Shown here: positions 43,222-54,305 of the stretch, piece by piece
How positions within the stretch are numbered: the first letter of the stretch is position 1
Layout of the letters: every line of letters starts with the position of its first letter
Assembly (NCBI GenBank): GCA_029219165.1
Contig: JAQXSW010000028.1
Span: forward strand, 1 to 64,000
Reading direction: 5' to 3'
DNA length: 64,000 bases
From: Oscillospiraceae bacterium
GTDB lineage: Bacteria > Bacillota > Clostridia > Oscillospirales > Acutalibacteraceae
Made by a program: the position numbers and the translations under genes
The notes under the pieces: generated by a model
Databases searched by the model: none
The model's input: the letters and a program-made list of their open reading frames with translations, nothing else
What the model was told of the DNA's origin: nothing

Positions 43222-43241
43222 GGGCGCCACTATTGGCGCCC
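43222..43241 (-). terminator. Hairpin between frr and uppS
   Basis: GGGCGCC (43222-43228) and GGCGCCC (43235-43241) form a 7-bp GC stem with a 6-base loop, followed on the minus strand by TTATTT. It may be a partial terminator or an mRNA-processing or stability element inside the operon. Confidence 0.45.
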
Positions 43242-43247
43242 AATTTG

Positions 43248-43802
43248 TCAGATTGACATTATTTCTTTATCTTTTGCTGATGCAACCCCATCTATTTCCT
43301 TTATAAACTTATCTGTAAGTTTTTGAAGTTTATCTTCAGCAGTCTTTAAGTCATCCTCTGTAATAACGCTGTCTTTCTTAAGTTTTTTAAGATCGTCCAT
43401 GCCGTCACGTCTGATATTTCTGATTTGGACTTTAGCATCCTCAGCGCGTTGCTTTATTTCCTTAGCAATTTCACGGCGTCTATCCTCTGTAAGAGGTGGG
43501 AATGTAAGACGGATAACGTTACCGTCGTTCATAGGATTAATGCCAATATCTGAAGCCTGAATAGCCTTTTCAATTGGCTGAATCATACTCTTATCCCAAG
43601 GTTGAATAACAAGAACTCTGGCCTCAGAAATACTTATAGCTGCAACTTGATTAATAGGAGTTGCTGTTCCGTAATAATCCACCGAAACCTTATCAAGAAC
43701 TGCAGGATTTGCTCTGCCTGCACGAATTGCTGCATAGTCATTTGAAAGGGCGTCAAGCGCTTTATTCATTTTTTCCTCTGCTTTTTTGAATACTGTTTCC
43801 AT
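43248..43802 (-). CDS. frr: Ribosome-recycling factor
   Basis: A 184-residue RRF that splits post-termination ribosomes with EF-G. The family features AIRAGRANPAVLDKV, PPLTEDRRREIAKE and RRDGMDDLKKLKKD are visible along the length. It lies 28 bp after pyrH in the usual order. Confidence 0.97.
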   Translation of the reverse strand: METVFKKAEEKMNKALDALSNDYAAIRAGRANPAVLDKVSVDYYGTATPINQVAAISISEARVLVIQPWDKSMIQPIEKAIQASDIGINPMNDGNVIRLTFPPLTEDRRREIAKEIKQRAEDAKVQIRNIRRDGMDDLKKLKKDSVITEDDLKTAEDKLQKLTDKFIKEIDGVASAKDKEIMSI

Positions 43803-43830
43803 AAAGTCACCTCAAAATTATTATAAAGAA

Positions 43831-44541
43831 TTATTCACTTGTAACTAGTGTTCCAACCTTTTCTCCCTTTACAGCTTTAACAATGTTCTGTGGATCTGTA
43901 AGATTGAAAACATAAATGTTAATACCATTTTCTCTGCAGAGCGATGCAGCCGCTGCATCCATTACAGTAAGTCCTTTACTTAAAAGATCAGACTGTGTAA
44001 GAGAGTCAAATTTTACTGCATCCTGGAATTTATTTGGATCCTTGTCATATACACCGTCAACATTTGTTGCCTTAAAAATTACATCTGCCTGAATTTCAGC
44101 AGCGCGAAGTGCAGCTGTTGTATCTGTTGAAAAGAATGGACTTCCGGTTCCACCACCAAATATGGTTACCTTTCCCTTTGAAAGTTCCTTTCTTGCATCT
44201 TCACTTGAGAAACGCTTAGCAATAGGTTCCATTCCAATTGCCGAATAAACTTTTGTAGGTACTCCCATTTGAATTAGAGTGTCTCCAAAAGCAATAGAAT
44301 TCATTACTGTTCCGAGCATACCAATTGAATCAGCACGAGTTCTGTCCATTGACCCGCTTGAACGACCCCTCCAAAAGTTTCCGCCGCCAATTACAATACC
44401 AACTTCAACTCCGGCATCTACAACTTCCTTTACAGATTTTGCAATACTTTCAATGACATCAAAATCAAAACCATGTCCTTTTTCACCGGCAAGAACCTCA
44501 CCACTGAGTTTTAAAAGAATGCGTTTAAATTCAGCTTCCAT
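43831..44541 (-). CDS. pyrH: UMP kinase
   Basis: A 236-residue uridylate kinase of the amino-acid-kinase fold (UMP to UDP). RILLKLSGEVLAG starts the protein; IVIGGGNFWRG and GGGTGSPFFSTDTTA are substrate loops. It is first in the leftward pyrH-frr-uppS-cdsA-dxr-rseP-ispG-polC run; tsf and rpsB, often found upstream, are absent here. Confidence 0.97.
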   Translation of the reverse strand: MEAEFKRILLKLSGEVLAGEKGHGFDFDVIESIAKSVKEVVDAGVEVGIVIGGGNFWRGRSSGSMDRTRADSIGMLGTVMNSIAFGDTLIQMGVPTKVYSAIGMEPIAKRFSSEDARKELSKGKVTIFGGGTGSPFFSTDTTAALRAAEIQADVIFKATNVDGVYDKDPNKFQDAVKFDSLTQSDLLSKGLTVMDAAAASLCRENGINIYVFNLTDPQNIVKAVKGEKVGTLVTSE

Positions 44542-44613
44542 AATAAACTCCCTATCATTAAAATATACACATATATTTTACTTTAAAAGCCATTATAAGT
44601 AAATACAAAACAG

Positions 44614-44642
44614 TTGAATAAAATGTAAAAAAGTGATATTTT
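44614..44642 (+). promoter_or_regulatory. Possible promoter of the lipoprotein gene
   Basis: TTGAAT (44614-44619) and TATTTT (44637-44642) are 17 bp apart, with the ribosome binding site about 35 bp further on. Confidence 0.4.
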
Positions 44643-44682
44643 CTAATTAAACACAAAAAATATAGAGTGTAAGAAAAAGGAG

Positions 44683-45927
44683 GTGCCCAAGATTTATAAA
44701 AATAAATTAAATCGTTCACTATGCGTGGCTCTTTCTCTATCTTTCTTATTAAGCTTTTCAGCGTGTGGAAAAAAAGATAATAATACAAATCAAACTAGTG
44801 CGCCGACCAAATCTGAAAGTTTAATAACAACTGAGCCGTTCTCCTTTGACAATTCTTCAAACACAGAGATCGTAGAAAAAGGTGAAACTACAACCAATAA
44901 AAATGATGCCACAAAAGGGGCAACGTCTACAACAAAAAAATCAGAGACCACAAAGCCTGTAGCTACAACCAAGAATCCAATAGACAAGTCCGGTCTTAAC
45001 AACAAACCTTCAAATGTTGAAAATGCCACCTCTTCAGATGAACTAAAGAACGTGGCACCGGAACAAGCGGCAAATAGTTCATTTGGTACAGATGTTTCTG
45101 TATCAACAATGACGGAAACTACTATAAATCCTGCTGAATATACGTATGTTCCACAGGCAGAGTTTGAATCGCATATTACCGGCGTTTGGAAAAACTTCCA
45201 GACTTTTGAAAAAGTTAAAGTAGACGCCGCTTTAATAAATGAATATTTAAACTTTGTTTGTCTTCCTCTTAAAAACTCATTTTATGAAGTTAATTGTAAT
45301 GGTTATGACGTTGCATATGGATATGACTTGGACGGAACTTATGCCTATATGAATATAAACTGGCACTATTATGTTAATGAAGCCCAATATGCCACATGTA
45401 GATCTTATGCTGCAAATCTTGTAAATTCAACAAGTGGTTCTGTTGTTGAAAGACTTAGACAAATACATGATATCTTAGGCCAAAATACCGCCTATGTCGT
45501 TAACATTGATGGTCCTTATAACTGTCTTGTAAACCATAAATGTGACTGTGACGGATATACCGCAGCATATATGATATGCATGGATCTTCTTGGCATCCCT
45601 TCTAAAGCATATACAACTTCAACCCACATATTTAACTGTGTTCAAATTTCCGGGAAATGGTATGTTGTAGATGCAACTTGGGACGACCAAACGGATTATG
45701 GTTTCATTTATACCAGGTATTTCTTAACCGGCTCTGAAAAATATTCAAGTTATCCAATACTAGCAAGTCTTTTAAACAGTACGGACTATAACTGTAGCAG
45801 AAAGATTACTGTAACTGATGACGCAAAATTCAGAGCTTTTGCAAATATACCGGAAGATGTAACATATACACTAAATGATGACTCAACAGTTTCTCTTAGC
45901 AATGGTTACAAACTTAAGTTTTCATAA
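44683..45927 (+). CDS. Lipoprotein with transglutaminase-like domain
   Basis: About 414 residues. A lipoprotein signal has basic residues, then VALSLSFLLSFSAC with the lipid-modified Cys at about residue 28. A Thr/Ser/Lys-rich linker spans 30-150. The C-terminal half has a transglutaminase/protease-like core: Cys289 in CDCDGYTAAYM, His315 in STHIFNCV and Asp330 in WYVVDATWDD, a full triad. It may hydrolyse or cross-link cell-surface protein. The frame opens at GTG 44683, but that GTG is inside the AAGGAGG ribosome binding site; the best-spaced codon is ATT at 44692, a rare start. Confidence 0.82.
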   Translation: MPKIYKNKLNRSLCVALSLSFLLSFSACGKKDNNTNQTSAPTKSESLITTEPFSFDNSSNTEIVEKGETTTNKNDATKGATSTTKKSETTKPVATTKNPIDKSGLNNKPSNVENATSSDELKNVAPEQAANSSFGTDVSVSTMTETTINPAEYTYVPQAEFESHITGVWKNFQTFEKVKVDAALINEYLNFVCLPLKNSFYEVNCNGYDVAYGYDLDGTYAYMNINWHYYVNEAQYATCRSYAANLVNSTSGSVVERLRQIHDILGQNTAYVVNIDGPYNCLVNHKCDCDGYTAAYMICMDLLGIPSKAYTTSTHIFNCVQISGKWYVVDATWDDQTDYGFIYTRYFLTGSEKYSSYPILASLLNSTDYNCSRKITVTDDAKFRAFANIPEDVTYTLNDDSTVSLSNGYKLKFS

Positions 45928-45955
45928 ACATTTCATTATTCATATACAAAATAAA

Positions 45956-45990
45956 AACCCAGTTCAGATTTCTCTGAACTGGGTTGTTTT
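45956..45990. terminator. Bidirectional terminator between lipoprotein gene and tuf
   Basis: AACCCAGTTCAGA (45956-45968) and TCTGAACTGGGTT (45973-45985) form a 13-bp stem with a TTTC loop and a T run on either side. It ends the str operon leftward and the lipoprotein gene rightward. Confidence 0.9.
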
Positions 45991-46005
45991 TAATCCGTTA
46001 TTGAA

Positions 46006-47208
46006 TTATTCGTTGATAGCAGTAACAACGCCTGAACCAACTGTACGTCCACCTTCACGGATAGCGAAACGAAGACCTTCTTCAATAGCAATTGGAGTAA
46101 TAAGTTCAACGTCCATTTCAACGTTATCACCAGGCATACACATTTCTGTGCCAGCTGGAAGAGTAATAACACCTGTAACGTCTGTTGTTCTGAAATAGAA
46201 CTGTGGTCTGTAGTTGTTGAAGAAAGGAGTATGACGTCCGCCTTCATCCTTACTTAAAACGTAAACCTGACCATGGAACTTTGTATGTGGGTGAATTGAA
46301 CCTGGCTGAGCAAGAACCTGGCCACGCTCAATTTCTGTTCTCTGGATACCACGAAGAAGAGCACCGATGTTGTCACCAGCCTCAGCATAGTCGAGGATCT
46401 TTCTGAACATTTCAATACCTGTACATACAGTCTTCTTCTTCTCTTCTGTAAGACCAACGATTTCAAGCTCTTCACCGGTCTTAAGTTGTCCACGCTCTAC
46501 TCTACCTGTAGCAACTGTACCACGGCCTGTAATTGTGAATACGTCCTCAACAGGCATAAGGAAAGGAAGGTCAGCCTTACGGTCTGGTGTTGGAATGTAT
46601 GAGTCAACAGCTTCCATGAGTTCCCAAATTGGAGCAAGCTCTGGAGCGTTGATGTCTCCGCCAGCATACTCAAGAGCCTTAAGAGCAGAACCCTTGATGA
46701 TTGGTGTGTCGTCACCTGGGAATTCGTACTCATCAAGAGTTTCACGAATTTCCATTTCAACAAGTTCAAGGAGTTCAGGGTCGTCTACCTGGTCAACCTT
46801 GTTCATGAATACGATGATGTAAGGAACGCCAACCTGACGAGCAAGAAGGAGATGTTCCTTTGTCTGAGCCATAGGACCGTCTGTTGAAGCAATAACAAGG
46901 ATTGCACCGTCCATCTGAGCAGCACCTGTGATCATGTTCTTAATATAGTCAGCATGGCCTGGGCAGTCAACGTGAGCATAGTGACGGTTGTCTGTCTCAT
47001 ACTCAACGTGAGCTGTGTTAATTGTAATACCACGCTCTCTCTCTTCTGGAGCCTTGTCGATATCTGCATAGTCCTCAAACTTTGCATAACCCTTCATTGC
47101 AAGTGTCTTTGTAATTGCAGCTGTAAGAGTTGTCTTACCGTGGTCAACGTGACCAATTGTACCAATGTTAACATGTGGTTTATTTCTTTCAAACTTTTCC
47201 TTTGCCAT
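46006..47208 (-). CDS. tuf: Elongation factor Tu
   Basis: A 400-residue EF-Tu. G1 is [11 protein letters not shown], followed by DCPGHADY and NKVDQVDD; domains 2 and 3 are complete. Besides reading from the str operon, a promoter in the fusA-tuf gap can drive it alone. AAAGGAGG precedes the ATG. Confidence 0.99.
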   Translation of the reverse strand: MAKEKFERNKPHVNIGTIGHVDHGKTTLTAAITKTLAMKGYAKFEDYADIDKAPEERERGITINTAHVEYETDNRHYAHVDCPGHADYIKNMITGAAQMDGAILVIASTDGPMAQTKEHLLLARQVGVPYIIVFMNKVDQVDDPELLELVEMEIRETLDEYEFPGDDTPIIKGSALKALEYAGGDINAPELAPIWELMEAVDSYIPTPDRKADLPFLMPVEDVFTITGRGTVATGRVERGQLKTGEELEIVGLTEEKKKTVCTGIEMFRKILDYAEAGDNIGALLRGIQRTEIERGQVLAQPGSIHPHTKFHGQVYVLSKDEGGRHTPFFNNYRPQFYFRTTDVTGVITLPAGTEMCMPGDNVEMDVELITPIAIEEGLRFAIREGGRTVGSGVVTAINE

Positions 47209-47250
47209 TGGAATTGCCTCCTTTTATTTCATGTAATAAATTTCTTAATA

Positions 47251-47279
47251 ATTGTATCAAAACAAATGCTCTATTGCAA
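47251..47279 (-). promoter_or_regulatory. Predicted promoter of tuf
   Basis: On the minus strand TTGCAA and TACAAT are 17 bp apart (complements at 47274-47279 and 47251-47256), inside the 91-bp fusA-tuf gap. Confidence 0.6.
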
Positions 47280-47299
47280 GCATTAATTTGTTTATACTA

Positions 47300-49378
47300 T
47301 TAGTCCTTTTTGGCTCTGCTTGTGATGATTTCATCAGCAATAGACTTTGGAACTTCAGTATAGTGGCTTGGCTCCATAACGTAAGAAGCACGGCCCTGAG
47401 TCTTAGAACGAAGATCAGTTGCATAACCGAACATCATAGCAAGAGGTACATCAGCGTTAACCTGTGTTGCACCATTTCTTGGTTCCATACCCTTCATGAG
47501 ACCACGACGAGAGTTGATATCACCTATTACATCACCAACATAGTCGTCAGGTGTTGTAACAGAAACCTTCATCATAGGTTCCATAAGAACTGGGCTTGCC
47601 TTCTTCATAGCATTCTTGAATGCCATAGATCCGCAGATCTTGAATGCCATTTCGTTAGAGTCAACTTCATGGTAAGAACCATCATAAAGTGTAACCTTAA
47701 CGTCTTCTACGTTGTAACCTGCAAGTACACCTGAGAGCATTGCACCCTTAATACCGGCTTCAGCAGCAGGAATGTATTCCTTAGGTACTGAACCGCCGAC
47801 AACAGAGTTAACAAACTCGTAGCCCTTGCCTGGGTTTGGCTCAATTTTAATCTTAATATGAGCGTACTGACCACTACCACCTGACTGACGCTTATATTTG
47901 CAATCTTCGTCAGCTTCAGCTGTAATTGTCTCTCTGTAAGCAACCTGTGGCTTACCTACGTTTGCTTCAATCTTGAATTCACGAAGAAGTCTATCAACAA
48001 TGATTTCAAGGTGAAGCTCACCCATACCTGCAATAATTGTCTGGCCTGTTTCTTCATCTGTGTAGCACTTGAATGTTGGGTCTTCCTCTGCAAGTTTAGC
48101 AAGAGCAATACCCATCTTTTCCTGGCCTGCCTTTGTCTTAGGCTCAATAGCAACACGAATAACAGGATCAGGGAAATTCATTGATTCAAGAATTATAGGA
48201 TGCTTTGGATCACAAAGTGTGTCACCTGTTGTGGTGTTCTTTACACCAACGCAAGCAGCAATGTCTCCTGCATAAACTGTATCAATATCCTGTCTGTGAT
48301 TTGCGTGCATTTGAAGAATACGTCCCATACGCTCATTCTTGTCCTTAACTGAGTTAAGAACTGTAGCACCGGCATCTACCGTTCCTGAATATACACGGAA
48401 GAAGCAGAGCTTACCTACGAATGGGTCTGTAGCAATCTTGAATGCAAGAGCAGCAAATGGCTCTGTATCTGAAGAATGTCTCTCCTCTTCTTCGTCTGTA
48501 TCTGGGTTTACACCCTTAATAGCAGCAATGTCTGTAGGAGCAGGCATGTAATCAACAATTGCATCAAGGAGTGGCTGAACACCCTTGTTACGATAAGAAG
48601 TACCGCATGTTACAGGAACCATGTCGTTTGCAATAGTAGCCTTACGGATTGTCTTCTTTATTTCGTCAACAGTGAGTTCATCACCATTGAAGTATTTTTC
48701 CATGAGATCATCATCACATGAAGCAACTGATTCAATGAGTTCATCATGGTATTTCTGAGCAAGTTCCTTCATATCTTCAGGAATTTCCTCATCACGTACA
48801 TCTTTACCAAGGTCATCATAGTAAACTTCTGCTTTCATATTAACGAGGTCAATGATTCCCTTGAAGTCTGATTCAGCACCGATTGGAAGCTGAATTGGTA
48901 CAGCGTTACATTTAAAACGATCTTTGATCATGTCAAGAACGTTGTAGAAATCTGCACCCATGATGTCCATCTTGTTAACATAGATCATACGTGGTACAGC
49001 ATATTCATCAGCCTGACGCCATACTGTTTCAGACTGTGGCTCAACACCGCCCTTTGCACAAAGAACTGTTACAGAACCGTCGAGAACACGAAGTGAACGC
49101 TCAACTTCAACTGTAAAGTCAACGTGACCGGGAGTGTCAATAATATTAATTCTGTGGTCTTTCCAGAAGCATGTTGTAGCAGCAGATGTGATAGTAATAC
49201 CACGCTCTTGTTCCTGCTCCATCCAGTCCATGGTTGCAGCACCGTCATGTGTTTCACCAATCTTGTGATTAACACCTGTGTAGTAAAGAATACGTTCTGT
49301 TGTAGTAGTCTTACCAGCATCGATGTGAGCCATGATACCAATGTTTCTGGTCATTTCCAATGAAACCTGTCTTGGCAT
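47300..49378 (-). CDS. fusA: Elongation factor G
   Basis: A 692-residue translocase that also works with RRF in recycling. G1 [23 protein letters not shown] and NKMDIMG mark the GTPase; domains II-V are complete through the C-terminus. It lies 40 bp after rpsG in the str operon. Confidence 0.99.
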   Translation of the reverse strand: MPRQVSLEMTRNIGIMAHIDAGKTTTTERILYYTGVNHKIGETHDGAATMDWMEQEQERGITITSAATTCFWKDHRINIIDTPGHVDFTVEVERSLRVLDGSVTVLCAKGGVEPQSETVWRQADEYAVPRMIYVNKMDIMGADFYNVLDMIKDRFKCNAVPIQLPIGAESDFKGIIDLVNMKAEVYYDDLGKDVRDEEIPEDMKELAQKYHDELIESVASCDDDLMEKYFNGDELTVDEIKKTIRKATIANDMVPVTCGTSYRNKGVQPLLDAIVDYMPAPTDIAAIKGVNPDTDEEEERHSSDTEPFAALAFKIATDPFVGKLCFFRVYSGTVDAGATVLNSVKDKNERMGRILQMHANHRQDIDTVYAGDIAACVGVKNTTTGDTLCDPKHPIILESMNFPDPVIRVAIEPKTKAGQEKMGIALAKLAEEDPTFKCYTDEETGQTIIAGMGELHLEIIVDRLLREFKIEANVGKPQVAYRETITAEADEDCKYKRQSGGSGQYAHIKIKIEPNPGKGYEFVNSVVGGSVPKEYIPAAEAGIKGAMLSGVLAGYNVEDVKVTLYDGSYHEVDSNEMAFKICGSMAFKNAMKKASPVLMEPMMKVSVTTPDDYVGDVIGDINSRRGLMKGMEPRNGATQVNADVPLAMMFGYATDLRSKTQGRASYVMEPSHYTEVPKSIADEIITSRAKKD

Positions 49379-49418
49379 AACTTACCTCCAATTTATTTAC
49401 GCTGATTTAAGCAAATGA

Positions 49419-49889
49419 TTACCATCTGAAATGAGCAAAAGCTTTGTTAGCTTCAGCCATTCTGTGTGTTTCTTCACGCTTCTTGAATGCAGCACCTGTC
49501 TGGTTTGTTGCATCCATGATCTCGTTTGCGAGTCTTTCCTTCATTGTTCTTTCTGAACGCTGACGAGCGTAAAGTGTAATCCAGCGTAAACCGAGAGTCT
49601 GTCTTCTTTCCGGACGAACCTCAATTGGTACCTGGTAAGTAGCACCACCTACACGGCGTGCCTTAACTTCTAATACAGGCATTACATTTTCCATAGCCTC
49701 ATCGAATACTTCGAGCGGCTCTCTACCTGTTTTTTCCTTAATGATGTCAAAAGCGTCGTAGACAATTTTCTGAGCTACACCCTTTTTACCATCATACATA
49801 ACACTATTAATAAGACGTGTTACGAGTTTTGAATTGTAAAGCGGATCTGGCAAAACATCACGTTTTGCTATCTGGCCTCTTCTTGGCAC
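49419..49889 (-). CDS. rpsG: Ribosomal protein S7
   Basis: A 156-residue 30S primary assembly protein. The start is GTG at 49889, giving the family N-terminus [23 protein letters not shown] lies eight bases upstream. Longer readings upstream run through the intercistronic leader. In E. coli S7 represses its own operon at the rpsL-rpsG junction; here the 180-base junction contains a stable hairpin that might serve the same role. Confidence 0.97.
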   Translation of the reverse strand: MPRRGQIAKRDVLPDPLYNSKLVTRLINSVMYDGKKGVAQKIVYDAFDIIKEKTGREPLEVFDEAMENVMPVLEVKARRVGGATYQVPIEVRPERRQTLGLRWITLYARQRSERTMKERLANEIMDATNQTGAAFKKREETHRMAEANKAFAHFRW

Positions 49890-49996
49890 TTCGCTTCCCT
49901 CCTTCATAGTAATGATATCATAGGTACTCGAGTGACAAAATTCCCGTGGCGCCAATGTAGAGGCATACATTAAATATATATACACTCTTACATTGT

Positions 49997-50022
49997 TGTT
50001 CCACTGCTTCTGCAGTAAAACA
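49997..50022 (-). promoter_or_regulatory. Hairpin in the rpsL-rpsG intercistronic region
   Basis: On the minus strand TGTTTTACTGC pairs with GCAGTGGAACA (11 bp with two G-U pairs) around the loop AGAA. The gap is unusually long (180 bases), so a regulatory or processing role, perhaps S7 binding, is plausible but unproven. Confidence 0.4.
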
Positions 50023-50069
50023 GCCTGCAAGAAGATTTGTCGTTTACATTTTCAATTTAAAGCATTGAA

Positions 50070-50492
50070 TTACTTTTTAGCAGCCTTAGGCTTCTTAGCA
50101 CCGTACTTAGAACGGGACTGCATTCTTCCGTTAACACCCTGAGTATCAAGTGTACCACGGATGATATGGTAACGAACACCTGGAAGGTCCTTAACACGTC
50201 CGCCTCTAATGAGTACGACACTGTGTTCCTGAAGGTTATGACCTACACCCGGAATGTAAGCTGATACTTCAATACCGTTTGTAAGACGAACTCTGGCAAT
50301 CTTACGAAGAGCTGAGTTAGGCTTCTTAGGTGTTGCAGTTTTAACAGCAGTACAAACGCCTCTCTTCTGTGGAGACTGTGTGTCTGTTAATACATTCTTC
50401 TTGGTGTCAAGACTCTTTAAAAGAGCAGGAGCCTTAGCCTTCTTTTCAGTTGTCTTTCTTCCCTGACGAACAAGTTGGTTAAAGGTTGGCAA
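50070..50492 (-). CDS. rpsL: Ribosomal protein S12
   Basis: A 140-residue decoding-centre protein. The start is TTG at 50492, giving the family N-terminus [18 protein letters not shown] lies six bases upstream, and an in-frame ATG at 50507 overlaps that site. [17 protein letters not shown], the streptomycin-target region, is wild type in pattern. It is first after its own promoter, with a terminator-like hairpin in between. Confidence 0.97.
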   Translation of the reverse strand: MPTFNQLVRQGRKTTEKKAKAPALLKSLDTKKNVLTDTQSPQKRGVCTAVKTATPKKPNSALRKIARVRLTNGIEVSAYIPGVGHNLQEHSVVLIRGGRVKDLPGVRYHIIRGTLDTQGVNGRMQSRSKYGAKKPKAAKK

Positions 50493-50531
50493 TATATTCA
50501 CCTCCATACATAAATAATAAATATTGCTATC

Positions 50532-50557
50532 AAAAAGCCCTATGTCTAGGGCTTTTT
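50532..50557 (-). terminator. Terminator-like hairpin between rpoC and rpsL
   Basis: AAAAAGCCCTA and TAGGGCTTTTT pair as an 11-bp stem around TGTC (GACA on the minus strand), ending in five Ts. It can end rpoBC transcripts but lies downstream of the rpsL promoter, so it can also attenuate rpsL. Confidence 0.75.
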
Positions 50558-50593
50558 GAGTAGTAAACGTAAAATTCCAATATGCGGATAAAT

Positions 50594-50622
50594 ATTTTAC
50601 TTAAATAATTGTATTTTGTCAA
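50594..50622 (-). promoter_or_regulatory. Predicted promoter of the rpsL operon
   Basis: On the minus strand a consensus TTGACA and TAAAAT are 17 bp apart (complements at 50617-50622 and 50594-50599), directly after the rpoC stop codon. Confidence 0.75.
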
Positions 50623-50632
50623 TACAAATTTA

Positions 50633-53600
50633 TTATTCAACTGTCTCTGCTACCGTTTCTGTCTGAAAGAGAGATGAGTCAATTACATTGAACTCAGGCT
50701 CAACTCTTTCAACATCAACATCTGTATAGCACTTCATACCGGTACCGGATGGGAGAAGTTTACCAATAATAACGTTCTCTTTAAGACCATGAAGTGGATC
50801 TGTCTTACCCTTAATAGCAGCATCTGTAAGAACTCTTGTTGTTTCCTGGAATGATGCAGCTGAAAGGAATGAATCTGTAGCAAGAGAAGCCTTTGTAATA
50901 CCAAGGAGCATTGCGTCACCGGTTGCAAGAGCAGGCTCACGGTCTTCAGCCTTTGCAAGCTTCTTAACTCTCTTGTTCTCAGCATACAAGTCTGTCTTCT
51001 CAACGACTGTACCTGCAAGAAGTTCTGTTTCACCGGCATCTGTAACCTTAGACTTCTTCATCATCTGACGAACAATAACTTCAATGTGTTTGTCGTTGAT
51101 ATCAACACCCTGCATACGATATGCAGACTGAACTTCCTTAATAAGATAATCATGAACAGCGTCAACGCCCTTAATTTCAAGGATATCCTGTGGGTATGGT
51201 GAACCTTCTGTTATAGCTTCACCCTTTTCAATATGAGCGCCATCAATAATTCTTTGACGAAGTCTGAGTCCATAAGGAATAAGATAAACTCTTTCAAGTC
51301 CTTCGTCTGCATTTGTAACTGTAACCTGCTTATTCTTCTTGTTGTCCTGTACAGTAACTGTACCCTCAATTTCAGAAAGAATTGCAAGTGTCTTTGGCTT
51401 ACGTGCTTCAAAGAGTTCTTCAACTCTTGGAAGACCCTGTGTAATATCAGCTGCTGAAGCAACACCACCGGTGTGGAATGTTCTCATGGTAAGCTGTGTA
51501 CCAGGTTCACCGATTGACTGAGCAGCAATAATACCAACTGCCTCACCAACTGTAACCGGCTTACCTGTTGCAAGGTTAGAACCGTAGCACTTAATACATA
51601 CGCCTCTTCTTGTTTGACAAGTAAGGAGTGAACGGATTCGGATTGAAGCAACTGATTTCTCAGACTTAACACCCTTTTCAACATCCTCGGCATGAGTCTT
51701 CTTAACATAATCAGAAATAACTGCTGCCTTTTTCTTTGTAATGATTTGCTCACATGAGTGGATGAGTTCTCCTGTTTCTCTGTCAACAAGATCTTCAACA
51801 AGGAATCTACCTGTAAGACGTTCAGCAAGTTCCTCAATTACACGGCCTTCAGCGTAAATATCATATACTTCAATACCGTCTGAGCATCCACAGTCTGCTT
51901 CTTGAACAATAACTTCCTGAGAAACGTCAACAAGACGACGTGTAAGATAACCGGAGTCAGCTGTACGAAGAGCGGTATCTGCAAGACCTTTACGAGCACC
52001 ACGTGAAGAAATGAAATATTCAATAATATTAAGACCTTCACGGTAGTTAGCACGAATAGGAATTTCAATTGTCTTACCTGCTGTGTTGGCAATAAGACCA
52101 CGCATACCGGCAAGCTGACGGAGCTGTGAGTCAGAACCACGGGCACCGGAGTCAATCATCATGAAGATTGGGTTGTACTTACCGAGGTTATCCTTAAGAC
52201 CCTTAGATACAAGATCTGTACATTCAGCCCACTCGTTAAGAGCCAAACGTGAACGCTCCTTTGAAGAAAGCATACCACGGTTATAGAGCTTATCAATCTT
52301 GTCAATCTTTGCTTCTGTTTCTGCGATATATTCCTTTTTACTTTCAGGAATCTTAGCATCCATAACAGCAACTGTAATACCTGAAAGTGTTGAATATTTA
52401 TAACCTTGAGCCTTAATAGCATCAAGTACTTCTGATGTTCTTGCAACACCGCACTTTTCAATACACTCATCAATAATCTGGCCTAAAACCTTCTTGCCGA
52501 CAAGTTTGTCGACGAATCCAATTTCATCTGGAATTGGAGCATTGAATATTTCCTTACCAAGTGTAGTGTCATAGATACCAGGTACCGGCTTACCATCAAT
52601 AACTCTTGTCATTCTAATCTTGATCTTTGAGTGGAGTGTAATACTTCCGGCGTCGAATGCCATTTGAGCTTCGTTTACATCGCGGAAGACTTTGCCTTCA
52701 CCAGGCTCTCCGTCCTTATCAAGTGTAAGGTAGTAAGAACCAAGTACCATATCCTGTGAAGGAACTGCAACCGGGCGTCCATCAGAAGGCTTAAGAAGGT
52801 TGTTTGCAGCAAGCATTAAGAATCTTGCCTCCGCCTGAGCCTCTGCAGAAAGTGGTACGTGAACAGCCATCTGGTCACCGTCGAAGTCAGCGTTGAAGGC
52901 TGTACATGAAAGTGGGTGAAGTTTAATTGCTCTACCGTCAACAAGTACAGGTTCAAATGCCTGGATACCAAGTCTATGAAGTGTAGGAGCACGGTTAAGC
53001 ATTACCGGATGATCTTTAATTACAACTTCAAGAGCATCCCATACTTCGTCCTTTGAACGCTCTACCATTTTACGAGCAGACTTGATATTTCCGGCAACGC
53101 CGGTCTCAACAAGACGCTTCATAACAAATGGCTTAAAGAGTTCAAGTGCCATTTCCTTAGGGAGACCGCACTGGTACATCTTAAGTTCCGGACCTACAAC
53201 AATAACAGAACGTCCTGAATAGTCAACACGCTTACCAAGAAGGTTCTGACGGAAACGGCCCTGCTTACCTTTAAGCATATCTGAAAGAGACTTAAGTGGT
53301 CTGTTGTTTGGACCTGTTACCGGACGACCTCTACGGCCGTTATCAATAAGAGCGTCAACTGCCTCCTGAAGCATTCTCTTTTCATTTCTGATAATGATAT
53401 CAGGAGCGCCGAGCTCCATGAGGCGCTTAAGTCTATTATTACGGTTGATAACTCTTCTGTAGAGGTCGTTCAAATCTGAAGTTGCAAAACGACCACCATC
53501 AAGTTGAACCATAGGACGAATGTCCGGTGGAATTACCGGAATTACATCAAGGATCATCCACTCAGGTCTGTTGTTTGAGTTGTTGAAAGCTTCAACAACT

Positions 53601-54253
53601 TCAAGGCGCTTAAGAAGTCTTTGACGCTTCTGACCACTTGCACCTTCAAGCTCAGAACGGAGCTGTTCTGCAAGAGCGGGAACATCAATTTCTTGGAGAA
53701 GCTTTTTAATAGCTTCAGCGCCCATACCTGCCTCAAACTCATCTTCATACTTTTCTCTCATATCCTCATACTCTTTTTCTGAGAGCACTTGATATTTTTC
53801 AAGTGGAGTTGAGCCGGGATCTGTAACAATATAAAGTGAAAAGTAAAGCACTTTTTCAAGATTTCTTGGAGATATATCAAGCATAAGTCCCATACGAGAA
53901 GGAATACCCTTGAAATACCAAATGTGAGAAACAGGTGCAGCAAGTTCAACGTGACCCATACGCTCACGTCTTACCTTTGACTTTGTAATTTCAACGCCAC
54001 AACGCTCACAGATTTTGCCCTTATAACGGATTCTCTTATACTTACCGCAGTAGCATTCCCAGTCCTTTGTAGGTCCGAAAATCTTTTCACAGTAAAGACC
54101 ATCACGCTCAGGCTTAAGTGTTCTATAGTTAATAGTTTCAGGCTTTTTTACCTCACCATAAGACCATGCACGAATTGCATCCGGTGAAGCAAGACCTATT
54201 CTTATAGACTCGAACTCAAATTCGTTGTCTGTTGTCTGAATAATATCTGCCAT
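50633..54253 (-). CDS. rpoC: RNA polymerase beta' subunit
   Basis: A 1206-residue beta' subunit. The N-terminal zinc knuckle has CYCGKYKR and CERCGVE; the catalytic Mg site is [12 protein letters not shown]; bridge and trigger regions and the second zinc site ([17 protein letters not shown]) follow. It lies 52 bp after rpoB. The length is typical of Clostridia. Confidence 0.99.
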   Translation of the reverse strand: MADIIQTTDNEFEFESIRIGLASPDAIRAWSYGEVKKPETINYRTLKPERDGLYCEKIFGPTKDWECYCGKYKRIRYKGKICERCGVEITKSKVRRERMGHVELAAPVSHIWYFKGIPSRMGLMLDISPRNLEKVLYFSLYIVTDPGSTPLEKYQVLSEKEYEDMREKYEDEFEAGMGAEAIKKLLQEIDVPALAEQLRSELEGASGQKRQRLLKRLEVVEAFNNSNNRPEWMILDVIPVIPPDIRPMVQLDGGRFATSDLNDLYRRVINRNNRLKRLMELGAPDIIIRNEKRMLQEAVDALIDNGRRGRPVTGPNNRPLKSLSDMLKGKQGRFRQNLLGKRVDYSGRSVIVVGPELKMYQCGLPKEMALELFKPFVMKRLVETGVAGNIKSARKMVERSKDEVWDALEVVIKDHPVMLNRAPTLHRLGIQAFEPVLVDGRAIKLHPLSCTAFNADFDGDQMAVHVPLSAEAQAEARFLMLAANNLLKPSDGRPVAVPSQDMVLGSYYLTLDKDGEPGEGKVFRDVNEAQMAFDAGSITLHSKIKIRMTRVIDGKPVPGIYDTTLGKEIFNAPIPDEIGFVDKLVGKKVLGQIIDECIEKCGVARTSEVLDAIKAQGYKYSTLSGITVAVMDAKIPESKKEYIAETEAKIDKIDKLYNRGMLSSKERSRLALNEWAECTDLVSKGLKDNLGKYNPIFMMIDSGARGSDSQLRQLAGMRGLIANTAGKTIEIPIRANYREGLNIIEYFISSRGARKGLADTALRTADSGYLTRRLVDVSQEVIVQEADCGCSDGIEVYDIYAEGRVIEELAERLTGRFLVEDLVDRETGELIHSCEQIITKKKAAVISDYVKKTHAEDVEKGVKSEKSVASIRIRSLLTCQTRRGVCIKCYGSNLATGKPVTVGEAVGIIAAQSIGEPGTQLTMRTFHTGGVASAADITQGLPRVEELFEARKPKTLAILSEIEGTVTVQDNKKNKQVTVTNADEGLERVYLIPYGLRLRQRIIDGAHIEKGEAITEGSPYPQDILEIKGVDAVHDYLIKEVQSAYRMQGVDINDKHIEVIVRQMMKKSKVTDAGETELLAGTVVEKTDLYAENKRVKKLAKAEDREPALATGDAMLLGITKASLATDSFLSAASFQETTRVLTDAAIKGKTDPLHGLKENVIIGKLLPSGTGMKCYTDVDVERVEPEFNVIDSSLFQTETVAETVE

Positions 54254-54305
54254 CCTTTGACCTCTTTCCTTAAATTAAAACTCTGATTTTTGCTGATTTC
54301 TAGTC

